This document shows, piece after piece, positions 1 through 13,718 of a stretch of DNA of 64,000 bases. How positions within the stretch are numbered: position 1 is the first letter of the stretch; the number at the start of each line of letters is the position of its first letter. The DNA comes from Sipunculus nudus (lineage: Eukaryota > Annelida > Sipuncula > Golfingiida > Sipunculidae): contig CM049316.1 of NCBI GenBank assembly GCA_026874595.1, forward strand, positions 10,408,839 to 10,472,838, in the 5' to 3' direction. The translations under genes were made by a program, and so were the position numbers. The notes beneath the pieces were generated by a model, which was not told the origin of the DNA, searched no databases, and saw nothing but the letters and a program-made list of their open reading frames with translations.

Positions 1-1554
1 TTGTCTTAAGCTCTTTGATCAGTTACGTGTATTAATAAACTGATCAATTAGATGTTGAAGGAATCCTTCAATTAGCTGGTACTGTTATGAAATAGATGCA
101 AGCATTTGATCAACTCTACATGTGGTTCAAAGATATATGTACTACCAAACTCACTAATTAGTAGTTTTTAGAAATCCTTTGAGCAGCTGTACCTATAAAG
201 AAATCACTCAAAGAGTTCCATACATATACAAACGGAGGTTTATCAGGTATATGTATTAAAAAATTTTCTAAACATGACATATTGTATAAGAATTCTTTTG
301 ACAACCTGTATTTGTAGATTTATTTTACATAAAAATTTGTGAACATCTTACCAATATTAATTATCCTTCATTCAAAAGAGTCCATAAAATTACATAATCT
401 TAAATTGTTAGGGCATATTGAGTAGGAATTTTAATTTCTCCCAGTAGAGATTACGATTGTGATTTCTACTAGACTCAAGCCAGTTGAGATCCCAGTGTGA
501 TCTTTCCTAATTCACACTTCGTACGTTTAGTTAACAAGTGATTGCCACACTGTTCAGACTCTTTCTTTTAGGAGTACGACTCTGCTGTTCAGGGATTGTT
601 GGAGTCACAATCTGACTCCCATAATGCGCACAATAGGTCCCCCGCAATAGGTATAAATGTAGTAAAGAGGGTAATGGAGTCCGTTTAAGTTTGTTGGATA
701 AAAAACTTTCAAGGCAAATAACTTGAACATGGGTGTTTTGTGGTAAGGACTTCACGGAATAAATAATGTTTTGTATGCATACACATATGAATTATAAACA
801 GAAGGTGTTTAATTAAAATTTTTTTATGTTAAAGTTTCACAGTTGAGACAAGTATTCCCGGTGGTCTAACAGTGCTTATTATGAGGAGATTCGTTTCGAG
901 AAGAAACTACCTTTGGCGGAAGGGTGAAGTCACAGCTGATGAACTGGTTATAATTAAGGTGCTGCCATCTCGTGGCAAATTATATTTTATTCAGTGTTGT
1001 AAGCTGAGACTGAAGCTTCTGTTTCATGTCTATCCAGGATTAAGATTGCGCATTTCTTACCATTAACACGGAAGAATTTAGGGGGTACCCCCACCTGTTT
1101 TGCATGTCGACCTAAAAGATGTAGGAACTAGAACAATACACGCATAATAATGCGCCGGACTAAAATGTCTCTACCCCATGGGAGGAGGCTACCCTCTCCT
1201 ATACCTCCTCTTCCGCATTATGTGTCCTCCTCTTTATCTGCCAATGATTTCAGTGGCAAATATACTTTTTAAAGGCCGGGCAGGTCTGTCCTAGAATTTG
1301 CAACACCAGGCAGTGCATGGGATGTACAATCTTTTTGCCCATTTTCTACAAAGCCAGCATATCCAAGTGTCGAATATGATTTTATATTTAACTGATACAA
1401 AGGCATTTGATAATTAAATAGTTCAACCTTTCACATACCTGTTACACCAAATGGCTTCAAAATAATAGCCGACAGTTTACTTTATTAAGAGAGGCTGAAT
1501 TCAACAAAATGTGCTTAAAAAGCTGCTACTGCTCATGCCCGTTGAAGCTTTGCA

Positions 1555-1580
1555 AATAATAATAATAATAATAATAATAA
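1555..1580. repeat. (AAT)n microsatellite
   Basis: About eight uninterrupted AAT units in AT-rich DNA. It is a simple sequence repeat with no gene context. Confidence 0.9.
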
Positions 1581-3566
1581 AGCGACCTATTCACATACTG
1601 GTATATGTTAAATATACATGAAATATAGTTATTTCTCCATAAAATATTATGACATCTGCCAATATTTCGTTCTTAAACCGTTCGCTTACACCTGTACACG
1701 AGTTGAAACAGGCTTGCACCGGGCGCGACCAGTGGCGGGCGCGAAATATTAATATAGTGGCACGCTACCTGGTGGCCGTACCACGCAACATCACAAATCA
1801 AGATTTTTCAAACATCAAACCGGTGTTTCTTCTGTGTTTCTTCTTTCATGTTTCCTTCCCTTGTTTTTGATTTGACGCGCATGATCGGACCACTCGTCAA
1901 AGTCTTAATTGCTGAGGTAAACAGACGCATGTGCACTGTATTTACAAACAGAACCATAACAACGTATTAAACAGGAGAACTGGAGATAATATGTCGGTGT
2001 ACCGGGATGCTTTTGCAGGGAAATTGTGACATAATACACTATTTTTTGCAAATGATTATTTATACCTTTAAATTCTGGGACGGACTGATCAATATTTGGT
2101 GAGGTACGGAGAATCATAGGCACGAACAAAAAGGCTGAAGTTGAGTGATCCATATCAGATTCAAACTAACATTTAGCTGATCTAACCAACCCAACGCATC
2201 CGTAAATGTTTAAGAAATTCATTGTGAATATTTGGAGATAATGTCATGTAGACAAAACGAAAAACGCGCAAACAGCATGCAATGGCCATATATTTTTTTA
2301 AGAATGCTTCATTCAGGTAAAGAAAATATCTGCCGGTACTCTTGGAAGAGGAAAAAATTACAGGCTCTGAGCGCTGAACAATATACATATATGCACATAC
2401 AAATTAAAATATTCGCCGATTTACGTTTTATTTATATCACCCTTATTGTTTAATGTGGCGGTGATGTTGAGTATAAAATGTATTGTAGATGGCGCAAGCC
2501 GTCATCTGTACAAGAAAAGGCATTCCAAGATCTTCAACCGTAAAGAATTATTTTTGGCCAGATATGGACAGTGAATGCACTATTTACCAAAAAACACTCT
2601 TACTTTTTATTATTTTACTGATGTTACAAAAATGAAAATATGATTTTCTATAATTGCTTCTGCTTGATCTTTCATAGATGCACACGAAATATAAATGTAC
2701 ATGTATATGTTTTATATAGCGCTAAATCTCAACACATATTAGTCTTTATTTGCGCTTCATATGAACTGAAAACACATTAAAAGAATCAGGAAAAAAAGTT
2801 CATATATCACTGAAGACATTAGCTTGAAACAGGTAGTTAAAATACAAATAACACCAAAATATTTAGATACAGGGCTATATTTTTTATCAAAATGTCATAA
2901 TCAGTATTTGACAAATATTATTTTATGATAAAGTAAAACTTTCAATGGTAATGATTTGATAAATACGGAAATACAAATGGGCAAAGACAGCCAGTTGCCA
3001 TCTTCACAACATCGGCTTATGGCAATGATTGAAATGTATAAGATTCCTTAAATTACTAGTATAAAAGCTTTACATTCTTAACGTTTGTTTATTCGCTTAC
3101 AGTTGAAACGAACGGCCTGGGCAGAACGTAATAAGTCCTTTGAATTCTTAGAAGTACAGTTAACGTTGCTATGGCGATACGTGACGTCATTCAGAACTAT
3201 ACATGCAGGTTGACGGGAGTGCTTGCTTGCATGCATGGGTGTGACCAAAGTACTGCAGACTTCCTATATCATTTGTAATTTTCTGAATAATATACAACAC
3301 CAAACATTCAATTCACGCCTATACATAACATCAGAATCGCGTATTTCCGTAGACATTTCTATATGCATGCGCCATACTCGCTGAAAATATTACGAGTGTT
3401 AATTAAAGGTGATAAACATATATCTGCAATGGGTCACGTATAAGTACTTTTAGTTCGTGTTTTTTTGTATGAGTGCGCGATTGCTTTTCGAGAAGCGATT
3501 TCCACACCTATACACAGTATATACGTAAATTCTACGTATAACATGTAGTGGTGGATCCATGCAGAG

Positions 3567-3593
3567 CCCCCCCCCCCCCCCCCCCCCCCCCCC
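3567..3593. repeat. Poly-C tract, 27 nt
   Basis: This is the longest of about twenty pure C or G runs of 12 nt or more in the window. A TGGTGGATCCA motif lies just upstream. A similar motif in inverted orientation (TGGATCCACAAC) lies just after the C-rich tract at 5026-5060, suggesting both belong to a small interspersed element with GGATCC near its ends. The exact length may be affected by sequencing or assembly. Confidence 0.8.
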
Positions 3594-4427
3594 GTTGAGC
3601 TGCAACACCTCTTATTTTATCTATTTCTTTTCTCATGTATTCGTCGTTAATATTCATTTTTCATATTTCTGGCATACCAAAGTATTCCCTATCAATGAAA
3701 TTATTAAGTTATCCATAGTTTATTGCATTTAATCTATAAAATGTGGATCTAAAGAACAGCTGTCTGAAGTGCTCTTAAGAAAGTATTACATTCTAGGCCC
3801 AAAAAAATTATTTAAAAAAGGACAGAGTCATGTTTTCATGGTTTGGTTTGGGGCATAACTCACGCACCTCTCTGAGGCACAACACTTCTGTGATCAGAAA
3901 ACGTTTCTATGTCCAGCTGCTTGTATCTTAATTTTGCCATTTTCTTTTAAATTACATGAATCCTAAACATCATACCGTCCGTCCGTATAAACTCATAACC
4001 TGGTGGAGACACTGCAGTGTGATCCTGCAGTCGCTCCAATATTTTTAACATTTTTTTTTGTGGGGCTGTCCTCGTGGCAAGCATTTATACCCCGGTTTGT
4101 TTACCTTGAAGACCTGGTCAGTGATGGTGTTTACATTACGAACCGGAATGAGACGCGGGGGCATTCAGGTTTTCGATGATATTTGACTGGATTCTATCGT
4201 TGGACTTATAAATATTAGGTTGATGTGAGGAACACATGAAAGATTTATTAAATGTACGTTGCAAGGAAACTGTTCCTGAAGAAAGAAACAGAAATATGCA
4301 TACCTCGTAAGTAGCAGAAGCGGACCAAACAGGGCTCCATGCAAAGGGTCCGTATTCATTTCCAACCGCCGCAACCCTTTTTCCATCGTATCAGACAAAG
4401 TTTGAGGCCTGAAACCCCAGACACCAC

Positions 4428-4462
4428 TCCACCCCACCCTACCCCACCCCACCCCACCCCAC
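4428..4462. repeat. (CCCCA)n short tandem array
   Basis: Six or more near-perfect CCCCA pentamers, one of them CCCTA. The complementary strand has at least four runs of four G with 1-nt spacers, the pattern expected of a G-quadruplex former. No gene is associated with it. Confidence 0.8.
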
Positions 4463-5025
4463 GCCTGTTCGTGAAACTGGGACCTTGAATTATGGTTTGT
4501 CGTTATTCCTCCTGGGTTGAACTCTCCATTTCATAAAGCGAGAAACGTGTTTTTCTCTTTTACTGACCACGCACGAGGGTGGAAGCCTCGTTGAAATGAA
4601 AGGCCCGACAGGCTCAAATCCCTCACTTCATATGAACAATAGCATTGTTTGAGGTTGAAAGACCACGATGCATGCGTTCCGGTCATTTCCGAAGGCAGTT
4701 CGGCTGTGCTCGGTCTTAACTGTGTGCAAGTCCGTAAAAACGGAAAAAGCACTCAAAATTATATGAACATAAAATAAACTATTCTCATGTCGCCTATGTC
4801 ACTGCGGGCATAATAACGTAACCTTTAAAATGATGTAAGGCACACTATTGTACACAACGCGGTTTAGAGAACATTGCGAACAGACGTGAACCGAATTCCT
4901 TTTATAAGTATTAGATTTGGGCAGTATAATATTAAATAGTAAATATACTATAGAACAATCTATTTATATATATATATTAAATTCACAAAAAAATAATGCA
5001 CAATTTAAGAACTTATCTTTCATAA

Positions 5026-5042
5026 CCCCCCCCCCCCCCCCC
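5026..5042. repeat. Poly-C tract, 17 nt, with further C-rich sequence
   Basis: A run of 17 C is followed by ACCCCTTCCCCC. It is probably part of the same small repeat as the 3.57 kb tract, because of the inverted GGATCC motif that follows at about 5069-5085. Confidence 0.7.
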
Positions 5043-6059
5043 ACCCCTTCCCCCTGTTCTTAAATTCCTGGATCCACAACTGGCATGCATAATGTACTCA
5101 TAAAGAAACGGATTAGGTATACGCACAAGGTAAACGTATAAGTTTTATCCTATTATCTGTACATTATGATGGAAACCAGAGTCGTCGACCGTGTACCGGC
5201 TGCCATATTTTCACCTCAGTTTCAAACACAAAGGGCCCTAGCTAGCGTTTTTTTTACAAGAATGTGTATTTATTATTTTGTCCATAAATATCTTTAAATC
5301 TCAAAGAAGGGTGGCACATATTAGATATTTTTACTTAATATTTTACATTTTAGGTCGATAAAACTTTAACAGTATAGGCCGTAATGCATCAATCAAATTT
5401 TATGGCTTTTACTGAAACAGCGCTTAGTCTTCTAACGCATAAACATAAACTTAACATGATTAAAAAAAAGCGAGCAAAACGGGAAATGAACAAATGATAT
5501 ATAGATTTCTAACTGTTGAAATGCCACACTCCCCTTTTTTCTAAATCCTGAATCCGCCCCTTCTATAAACTTATTTATTTTACATGGATTGTACAAATAG
5601 TTATTAAAACAATCAAGGCACTCTCCATGACCATGGCGTTCTGTAGTCTGTAGGGGTGGAGGAAACCGGAGAAAACCACCGGCCTTGGACGGGCAACTAC
5701 AAGCCAGGCCCCTGCAATTTTCTTTCACCGATCAATAAAAAAAATCATGATTTCAGAACGCTGTGCCAGGTTAAACAAGCGCTTGTCCATGGCTGGTTTT
5801 TAATTGATCAACATTTGCTCTTTTACATACCAGTTCCATTGTTGAAGTGGGCGGGGTTTCAAAATTGGCAATATTGTAACCATTTCTTATCACTATTAAC
5901 ATCGATTTAAACATGTGCATATCTACAAGAGATATAGTAAGTCGATTTTAACTATTGCCAGCAAAACAAGTGGTATACATATTAATGACGTCACCTAGTT
6001 ATACAAATCTGTGATACGGAGTTGCCCTTTAACATTTCCAGATGATGTTATCACTTATC

Positions 6060-6258
6060 AGTCAGGACACAGTGGGGATGGCCGCGACGTGAACGCCATC
6101 TGTTGATCATTCACAAGATCTAGGGCAGGTGTCATGACGTGCTGGTCACGTGGTTTGACATGGCCGATCATAACATACCGTAGGCAAAACTACCCCGGTC
6201 TAGGAAACAGACTTATCGCGCTGGCAGCTTGTTAGTGGCTTTACCGTTACTGTGAAAG
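6060..6258 (+). promoter_or_regulatory. Possible promoter and noncoding first exon ending at a strong donor
   Basis: The segment is less AT-rich than its surroundings and has several CpGs (GGCCGCGACGTGAACG, TATCGCGC). A CACGTG E-box is at 6147-6152 and a TGACGT CRE-like half-site at 6135-6140. A donor of near-consensus form (GAAAG|GTAAGAG) has its GT at 6259-6260. Just downstream are two AAAATGGCG motifs (6353-6361, 6552-6560) of the YY1 type often found near transcription starts. No ATG with a long frame precedes the donor, so any exon here would be 5' untranslated. Linking it to the coding exon at 50 kb is inference. No TATA box or mapped start supports it. Confidence 0.3.
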
Positions 6259-6599
6259 GTAAGAGTATACCCAAACCTCTATGCAGGTCAAATTTGTTGG
6301 CACGGTGTTGTCAGAAAGTATAAGAAAACTCCCCGATATCTCCGTGCAACACAAAATGGCGAACGCCTGTCTCAGTGTACCGAGTGACTTTGACCCTTGA
6401 AGTAAATATCATGATCACATGAACCGATTTACGAAATGAGGCAGCCTTTCATAAACAACTTAAATTTAAAAGTGTTTTACTCTGGGTATTATTTGAAGTT
6501 TCATCCAGTAGAAAAACAAGCTGCTAACCATATGAAGTTAAGAAACGGTTGAAAATGGCGAAAGAAAATTGAAAATTTCGGATGTTGGTTGTAAACGTC

Positions 6600-8929
6600 A
6601 GTAAACGGTACATTTTAAAAGTCTATATAACTTAATTGACTGTTACTCTTGTCACATTTTTACGTGTTTGTAATAGGTACAATATTATTTTAACAAATAT
6701 ATTAAGGAAGTCCATATGAGGCAGATACAGATTATTTGCTGAACTGGATTGTCAATGTTATGAATAAAATTTGACGTCTTATTCTTTGGTGAAACCATAC
6801 ATTTCTAACATTTATTAAATAAATATGGTCATACTCTGAGTTTAGCCTTAATTTAACCCCTTGCAGGTATTAACATTTTTCAAGAACTGCCAGCATTCTA
6901 AAGGTAGCACTACTGCTGTGTCATGAATCAGCATGGAGCTAGTGGGAGGGGCAGGAACTAGGTTTAGGTCAGTTCGGGTGACTATTTAGATAATTAATAT
7001 TAATTATTAGACAATAAAGGTGATAATTTTATAGTCTTTTGCTGTGCTGGTTGCTTTTGTCCTTTCTTGATTCAATTCCTGTCTAAGCTTGAACTCTATG
7101 AAAAGTTTCTTTAAAAAGGACACATTTGTAGCAAAATTTAGATATGACTATGTGAGAAGAAGGCAGTGGGCAAGTTGCATTGAATTACAGAGTATCAAAG
7201 TTGAGAACTGAGCCCCATAATAAAGGAATGACTTTTATTGGGACATGAATGTAATTTTAAGATTTATCGGTTGGGGGGGGGGGGGGGGGCTGAATGACCA
7301 CAGGGAATGAACCATGTTCTTAGGCAAACTACAGAGGCCAGTACTGTTTAAAATTGTTATTTTTTGCTAAAAAAAATTATTGGAACAAACACTGTAACAT
7401 AAGGTGAAGTCAAGGAAACTGGCTTTGGAAGCCAATGGAAGGAAATCATGGTTAAGAGATTCCATCACATAACATAATGATATCATACCCTATCACACCT
7501 TCACACTGAAATGGCTGAAAAGCCTGTCCGATAGACAAAAATGGTGCAAAATATCCTTCCCTATTACACCTTCACTGAAATGGGCAATAAAGCCTGTCCT
7601 AGAGACAAAAATGGTGCAAAACGTTCTAGTCATTGAGAGCTTTCCTTTCACAGGTCGGTCAGAAATCTGCTATTGGAACCAGACCTCTTGGTGGGACAAA
7701 CTGCTAATCTAGATTTTGTGTGAAATAAGAAAGTCTTTGATAATTTTAACGACCAAAACTACCACAAGACAGCATGTGCAAATCGATTCTCAGTTAATTT
7801 TCACTGACAGTGACTGACTACTTCAGTAGTCAGACTTTCTTTTGCAAAAACTAAATATTTTACCACAATGGTTGCAAGTTGATTTTAGCAAGTAAAGGAA
7901 ACATGTAGCTTGTCCTCTGTTCAGCTTTGTAATTTTTGTTAATGTGCAAGTGGAGCAGTTTTCCGGCTAGCATTTTAGGGCAACTGTATCTTTGGCAAAT
8001 ACACAAAAAAATGTTCTCCACATAGCACTGTGCTCTGTCAAAGTTGACAGCCTTCTCAGGGATTGAAGGTGAATGCATAAGATAATAATCAGCTTATGTT
8101 GCAAGTAGGTCCAACCAGGGTTCGTAATTTACCAAGGATAAAACCTATTTTACCCAAGTGGGTAAAACCTGGGTGAATAGTATTTTACCCATAGATGTTT
8201 TACCCGGTTATTGACCTAAGTTTTTCACATGTTTATCTGCTTTTATTATACATGAGGATCATAGCTTAGTTTTTTCCTGGTAGGTGAGCAGTCATGTAGA
8301 TACAGGTTATGAATGTTGGTTGTATGCAAGTGGCTCTGACCACATCACCCCAGTCAAGAAACAGCCATTTTTCAGTCACACTTGAATTCATGTTTGGCTA
8401 TGCAGAGTTCATCACTAATCAACAGGGATGTTTCATGCAGTTAATGAAACAACTTGACATTGCTGAACATTGCTTCTTCAGGCTTCATTGCACATATGTT
8501 CAGTTCTTGTGGACTCATCCACGCCACACTGCGAAACCTTTCAGGAAATGAGAAAGCCCAGAAACTCAATGTTGAATTGTGTTTAGCATTGAAATATTTA
8601 TGATGGCGTGGCATAATATACATGTGACAGTAGAGATAGTATCAGTATAAGTGTTCTTTTGAATATATTTACTCAACTACTGTTTACCTCACTGTAAGTA
8701 GGTTTATTGGTCCATAGTTTTGAGACCTTTGCTGCATACTGCCACAGGCTGCCCTTCTAGGCCTGCTGAATCATGAATTATTAAAAATGCAAATTAACAT
8801 ATCAAGTGAATGGCATCCACTCTTGTGAAGCAGGCTTGTACAATGTACATATACCAAGCATTTTACCCAGCAAATCATATTTTTTTTTTAAGTCATTGGT
8901 CTTGCTATGCACAATGTGTTGGAAAGTAT
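6600..8929. other. Non-coding stretch with minor repeats
   Basis: No supported gene. It contains a 17-nt G run (7273-7289), a two-copy tandem repeat (7488-7626) and a patch of GGATAAAACC and GGGTAAAACCTGGG motifs at 8108-8215. That patch starts with CAGGGTTCGTAA and may be one end of another hAT-like element, but no matching opposite end was found. Confidence 0.6.
7488..7626. repeat. Two-copy tandem repeat, ~70 bp unit
   Basis: Two adjacent units each contain a CCCTATYACACCTTCAC start, AAGCCTGTCC, and GACAAAAATGGTGCAAAA near the end. They differ by small indels and substitutions, so this is a local duplication of moderate age. Confidence 0.8.
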
Positions 8930-9724
8930 CTTACCAACAGGGTTGGGTTTTATCCGGATAAAACTTGTTTAATCCAGGACAAGGGATAAAACTGGGTTTT
9001 ATCTAGTTTAATCCAGTTTTATCTGGATTATACAGGATCAAACTGGATCAAACTAAAAATCACCTTGTAAAATTTAATTAATTAACATTTATGATAATCA
9101 GGATAAATAAGGTCAGAAGGTTTATTAATATATTAACAATCTATAAGCTTGATATCCAATTGGCAAGTTCCTCCAGGTTCAGGTTTCACTATTGTCAAGA
9201 GCCACTGTTGCTTATGCTATGTTAGTATTGTTACTCTTCTGGCTGGTGGTCAGTTTATCATTAGGATGTATCATCTTTATACCATCTTCCTTAGCCAGCA
9301 AAAATTTACATATTGTCAAGGGCAAGCTACAGGGTGACATTTGCAGCCCATTGTCAACAACTTATGGGGAAACTAGAGTCCAGTAGAGGAGGATACCTGA
9401 TGACTTTGATCCAAGGTTTGGAGGTTTTACCCCTCAGTCTGTCATGACTAACCCATAAAATTATGGACAGCTGATTTCACTGTTTATCTTAAATCATTTA
9501 TGCAATAAATGACCAGATTATGTACATCTCTCTCAGATGTAAGAATAGATGTTTATCTGTGAATATATGACAGTACATTATATGGTACCGATGATTATGG
9601 AGTTTAACTAAACATGCGTGAACTACAGTTGTTTAGCCTTTTTTACAGTGTAATGTACAAAATATGTGATGTTATAAAAAGTTGCTCTAAAAAAGAGAAA
9701 TATTTTAAAGTCTCAGACATATTG

Positions 9725-11129
9725 TATCCCCAGACAAAGTCCGGATACTATGGTTTCACGAAAATATTTCACTGATTTTTTTCAAACTTTACATTTGTAT
9801 AGATATAGGTAAGGGGATGAAGCCTATTTAAAATGGGGTCATGACCTATGCTAGGAGAGTGACCTTGACCTTGAATAGGTCCATTTTTGCTGAAAATAAC
9901 ACAAATTCTTAAATATCTCAAGTAAGCTTGCATGGACTGGTCCAAAAATCAAGGTGATCAAAGATCTTGGATAGCCTTGTGATATACCAGAAACTGGTGG
10001 TGCCACCTATTATCCTTTTCTTTTTTTAATATCTTGGATGAGGTCTGTTTACATTTGGGTCATGACCTTTACCATGAGAGTGGCCTTGACCTTTAATGTG
10101 GCCATATTTGGTGAAAATCACACACCTCTTATGATATCTCCAGTGTTGATAGCCATATGGATTTCAAACGTGACTTATGTATGGCCCACCACTAAAGTAA
10201 GAACCCTATAGGTTCTAGGGTCATGAGGTCAAAGGTCAAGGTCACTGGACTTGCATCTTAAAAGATACTGTACATGGATGCATTTTCAGCCAAACATTTC
10301 ATCTCAGACCTTTCATCTTGCACATATAGTTCATCTGCCAATAGAAGAAGACCCCTATCAATTTTGAGGTCACAAGTTCAAAGGTGAAGGTCACAGGAGC
10401 CATCTGTCCAAAAATTAGTTTCTGGATGATAATTCCTGCTTTTATTGATGTATGGATTTCAAACTTGACTTGTATATGACCCATTGGAAAAGCAAGACCC
10501 AAATTGGTTTTGGGGTCATGAGGTCAAAGGTCAACGTCACAGGACACATCTTTAAAAAGATTGTGGATGCATTTTCAGCCAAACATTTCATCTCAGACAT
10601 TTCATCTTGCACATACAGTTCCCCTGCCAATAGAGGAAGACGCCTGTCAATTGTTAGGTCACAAGGTCAAAGGTGAAGGTCACAGGAGCCATCTGTCCAA
10701 AAATTAGTTCCTGAGATGATAATTCAAGCTTGGATTAATATATATATTTCAAACCTGACTTATATATGGCCCATCACTAAATCTAGACCTGTATTGATTA
10801 ATATATAAAAGTGGATGATCCATATCAATTTTGGGGTCACAAGGTCAAAGGTTAAGGCCACAGGAAAAAAATTAGTTTCTGGATGATAATTCCTGCTTTT
10901 ATTGATGTATAGATTTCAAACTTGACTTATATATGTCCCATTGAAAAAGCATGATTTGGGGGTCATGAGATCTTCAAAAAGATTGTGGTTTGATAGATGG
11001 AAGGAACAATAATTGCATGCCAAGTGTCAGTATATGCTGTTAAAAATGGGGGCCTTTTCTTAAAGGGGGGGGGGGGGGCGTACTATGTCTTGGGATACTC
11101 TGGCACCTACGGTGCCAAGAAATATCTAG
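9725..11129 (+). mobile_element. Family A Helentron-like element, copy 1
   Basis: The 5' end is TATCCCCAGACAAAGTC and the 3' end has the inverted TGTCTTGGGATA (one base off perfect). A stem-loop GGCACC-TAC-GGTGCC and the terminal tail AAGAAATATCTAG (ends 11129) follow, with T after the end. This matches the design of Helitron2/Helentron derivatives: subterminal inverted repeats, 3' stem-loop, insertion between T residues. The core has degenerate AGGTCA-rich units at 10.2-10.9 kb and a 14-nt G run at 11065-11078 just before the 3' inverted repeat. It is the shortest complete A copy (about 1.4 kb). It lies inside the hAT element, so it is younger than it. No Rep or helicase coding. Confidence 0.8.
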
Positions 11130-11340
11130 TTAAGATCATGGCATCACTTTCAGTAGAGATCTTTGACAAGAAATGTTTGTTTTATGTATAACTATATAGT
11201 TACATAATAATTCAGGCAACTAGAAAATTTTTTTTTATTAGAACTTTATTATTTTACACTGGAAAAGCTAAATTTATAATGAAATGTCTACTTCACAATC
11301 AGTATGCACCCAAACTTCTGATAAAACTGGATAAAACCTG

Positions 11341-13718
11341 TTTTTAGCTCAGCTGACTTTCAGTCATGCTGGGCTATAGCGATGGGTCTTTGTCCGGTGT
11401 CCTTCCGTCTGTCCGGCTGTCCGTCCGTTAGCAGGGCACAAATCGTAACCATAGGGGCTAGGGCCATGAACCCTATGCAGTCTTAGAGGTTCTAAAAAGA
11501 TCTCCTTGCAAACCTGAAATTAGGTCACTGCGACCTATATTCTCGAAGTTATGGGGTGTGTTTGCACCCCCCAGAAATAATTCTTTTAGCCAAAATTTTC
11601 ATCCCAAACCTTCCATCTTTCACATACAGCTCACCTACCAACAGGGGAAGAACCATAATTATTTTGAGGTCAAAGGTCAAGGTCACAAAACCAACTTCTT
11701 TGAAAAGCCTCAGGATGCATTTTAAGCCAAACCTTTCATCCCAATTCTTTGATCTTTCACATATAGCTCACCTACTAAGTGGGAGAAGAATCCTATAGAT
11801 GTTGAGGTCAAAGGTCAGGGTCACAGGATCCACTTCTTTGAAAAGGTTGTGGACACATTTCAAGCTAGACTTTTTATTCCAAACCTATTACTAATATCGA
11901 TTCTCTGCCAACAGGGGAAAAGACCTGTTAATTTTGAGGTCAAAGGTCAAGTTCACCGCACCCTCTTCTAATGTGGAGAAGTTTTCAAGCAAACATTTCA
12001 ATTTATACCTTCCATCTGACATATATGGCTTACCTACCAATAGGGGAAGAAGCCTATTGAAAAGGTCAAAGGTCAAGGCCACAATACTTAATTGCTCTAA
12101 ATGCTTGTGAACATATTTCTGGTGAAACTGTTCAACCCAAACCTTCAGTCTTTCACATATGCCCCATCTATGCATCACTCAATTTGATCTAAACTTCATA
12201 TTTATGGGTCTTTTTGCTTGAAGAAATAACATTTGGGGTCAGCTGGTCGGGAGGTTAAAGGTTGCAGGTCAAAGTTATTCACTCATTGGTTGCCAAGTAA
12301 TTACACCAGATTTAAGTGGTTAGTAGTTGCCCATCATTTAGAAAGAATCCAGTTGATATGTGGGCAAAAGGTCAAGGTCATTGGTCAGGGATGTTCGCAA
12401 TAACTTATTTTGTAGACCATCTATATTTTTCATGTTTTCTTGTATATATAACCATATGGCACTCACAACTGGTACATCTCACTATGTGCCAATAATTGTC
12501 AGTGACTCCCTTTTGTATCAGCTCATGGAGTGATAAGGATATATCATTAGTGCATATCAAAAACACTGTTGCCGGAATGCTTTGGCCAGGCATTAAGACT
12601 ATGAGAGTTAAGTGTTAAGTTTAGCTACTGATTAATAAAATGATGGGAACATTTTGCAGTTTATATCATGGAATCATAGCAATAAACTTAGTTTTCTAGA
12701 TATCGGAATATTAGATTTATATAAATCACCACATATAAAAGCAAGTGTTTGTTCTGATAATATGTGGATGTGTATCTGGATTAAGGATGGCTTTATTTGA
12801 TTACAAGACTCTTAGTCATGCTTTCTGCATTTCTTTTCTTTTAGGTTTTGCAGTTTACCTACCCTGCTGACCCCATTGAATAGCAAGCTGATAATTAAAA
12901 CAAATTGGACTTGCACTTTTTACATTTGCATGTTCATAAATCTGATATGAGAGCTCTCCAACCTGATCATGCCTTTTGAATTGTTTTGGACATTCATAAC
13001 TGTTACATTCTTTGAAGCAATTGCTACAAGTTTAGTGTCTTATTGGAGGATGTGTGACTTGTCAGAAAACCATTATGTCTGCCAGGTAGCCATTTTAGAA
13101 ATCCTTTTCCCAGGACAGTTTCTTTGATTTTTTTATGGTGTTTGGTCCCTTTTAGAGGATGTTTGTTGTTCAATTTCCGACCTGTCAGAAATCAAATATG
13201 GCCACCAGGACGCCATCTTTAAATTCCTTTAGAACATATTATCTCAAGAACTGTTAAAGTGAATGCAGTGGGATGTATATTAATGTAATCTTGCATTGGG
13301 TCAAAGATTTCTTAATAAATGTGACCATCATTTATGAAAGCTCAGTACAGTTGGCTTGTATTGAATAAAAATTAATATGGAAGCACTGTTTCACAATAAT
13401 TCTTGCATGGATTTCCTTGATCTTTTGCTATATTTTTATCTTATATGTGGCCTGTGTGATATTCCTTTTTAGACTGACAGGTATCGAGCAAGCTGTGGGA
13501 TTAGCTCCTGATAGCTCAACAACCATACATTTTGCCTCAGACCATCATTCACTGTGTTTTAACCAGACATATATGATAAGAATTTATGGCAATGTAGAAA
13601 GTTTAAACAAAATTGGCATATAGGTTCTGCAACAATTTTACTAGAAGTTGTGAATTGCAGCCAATGATGTCGCAGGACATGCTTGGCAGCTGAGCGTCAT
13701 GACCCATGGGTCACTTGT
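11341..13718 (+). mobile_element. Family B Helentron-like element, copy 1, with AGGTCA-rich core
   Basis: The 5' end is TTTTTAGCTCAGCTGAC followed by a degraded inverted copy (TGGGCT), then a GTCC-type microsatellite (~11393-11428). The 3' end carries CAGCTGAGC (13687-13695), the palindrome GACCCATGGGTC (13701-13712) and the tail ACTTGT. It sits between hAT subterminal motifs (ATAAAACCTG on the left, ATTCAATCCGG on the right), which fixes its limits. The core at 11.58-12.2 kb holds tandem units with GAGGTCAAAGGTCAAGGTCA, related to the family A core. No coding capacity is apparent. Confidence 0.75.
11556..12180 (+). repeat. Diverged tandem array with nuclear-receptor-type half-sites
   Basis: Four to five units of roughly 110-140 bp each contain a CATYTTTCACATAYAGCTCACCTACCAA-like stretch, a GGGGAAGA motif and GAGGTCAAAGGTCAAGGTCA or a variant. 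AGGTCAAAGGTCA is a direct repeat with a 1-bp spacer. The short frames across it are repeat translations, not genes. Confidence 0.75.

Larger units (their letters stand above)
1..6050. other. AT-rich non-coding stretch, mostly unassigned
   Basis: No convincing gene is seen. Open frames are below 100 codons, unrelated to any family I recognise, and without splice-site support. Contents that can be named are an AAT microsatellite near 1.56 kb, poly-C tracts at 3567-3593 and 5026-5042, and a CCCCA pentamer array at 4.43-4.46 kb. GGATCC-centred motifs flank the poly-C runs (3551-3560 and 5069-5077) and look like ends of a small interspersed repeat. A segment at 5655-5700 resembles a GGAGGAAACCGGAGAAAACC motif that I associate with interspersed repeats of aquatic animals; that assignment is from memory and weak. 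Confidence 0.6.

Noticed and set aside
9725-11129. Considered classification of family A as canonical Helitron inserted between A and T (TC...CTAG)
   Set aside because: The base pattern can be read that way (A before TCCCC, T after CTAG), but the perfect subterminal inverted repeats and T-rich flanks before GTATCCCC fit Helitron2/Helentron better. Both remain rolling-circle elements; the exact first base is unresolved.
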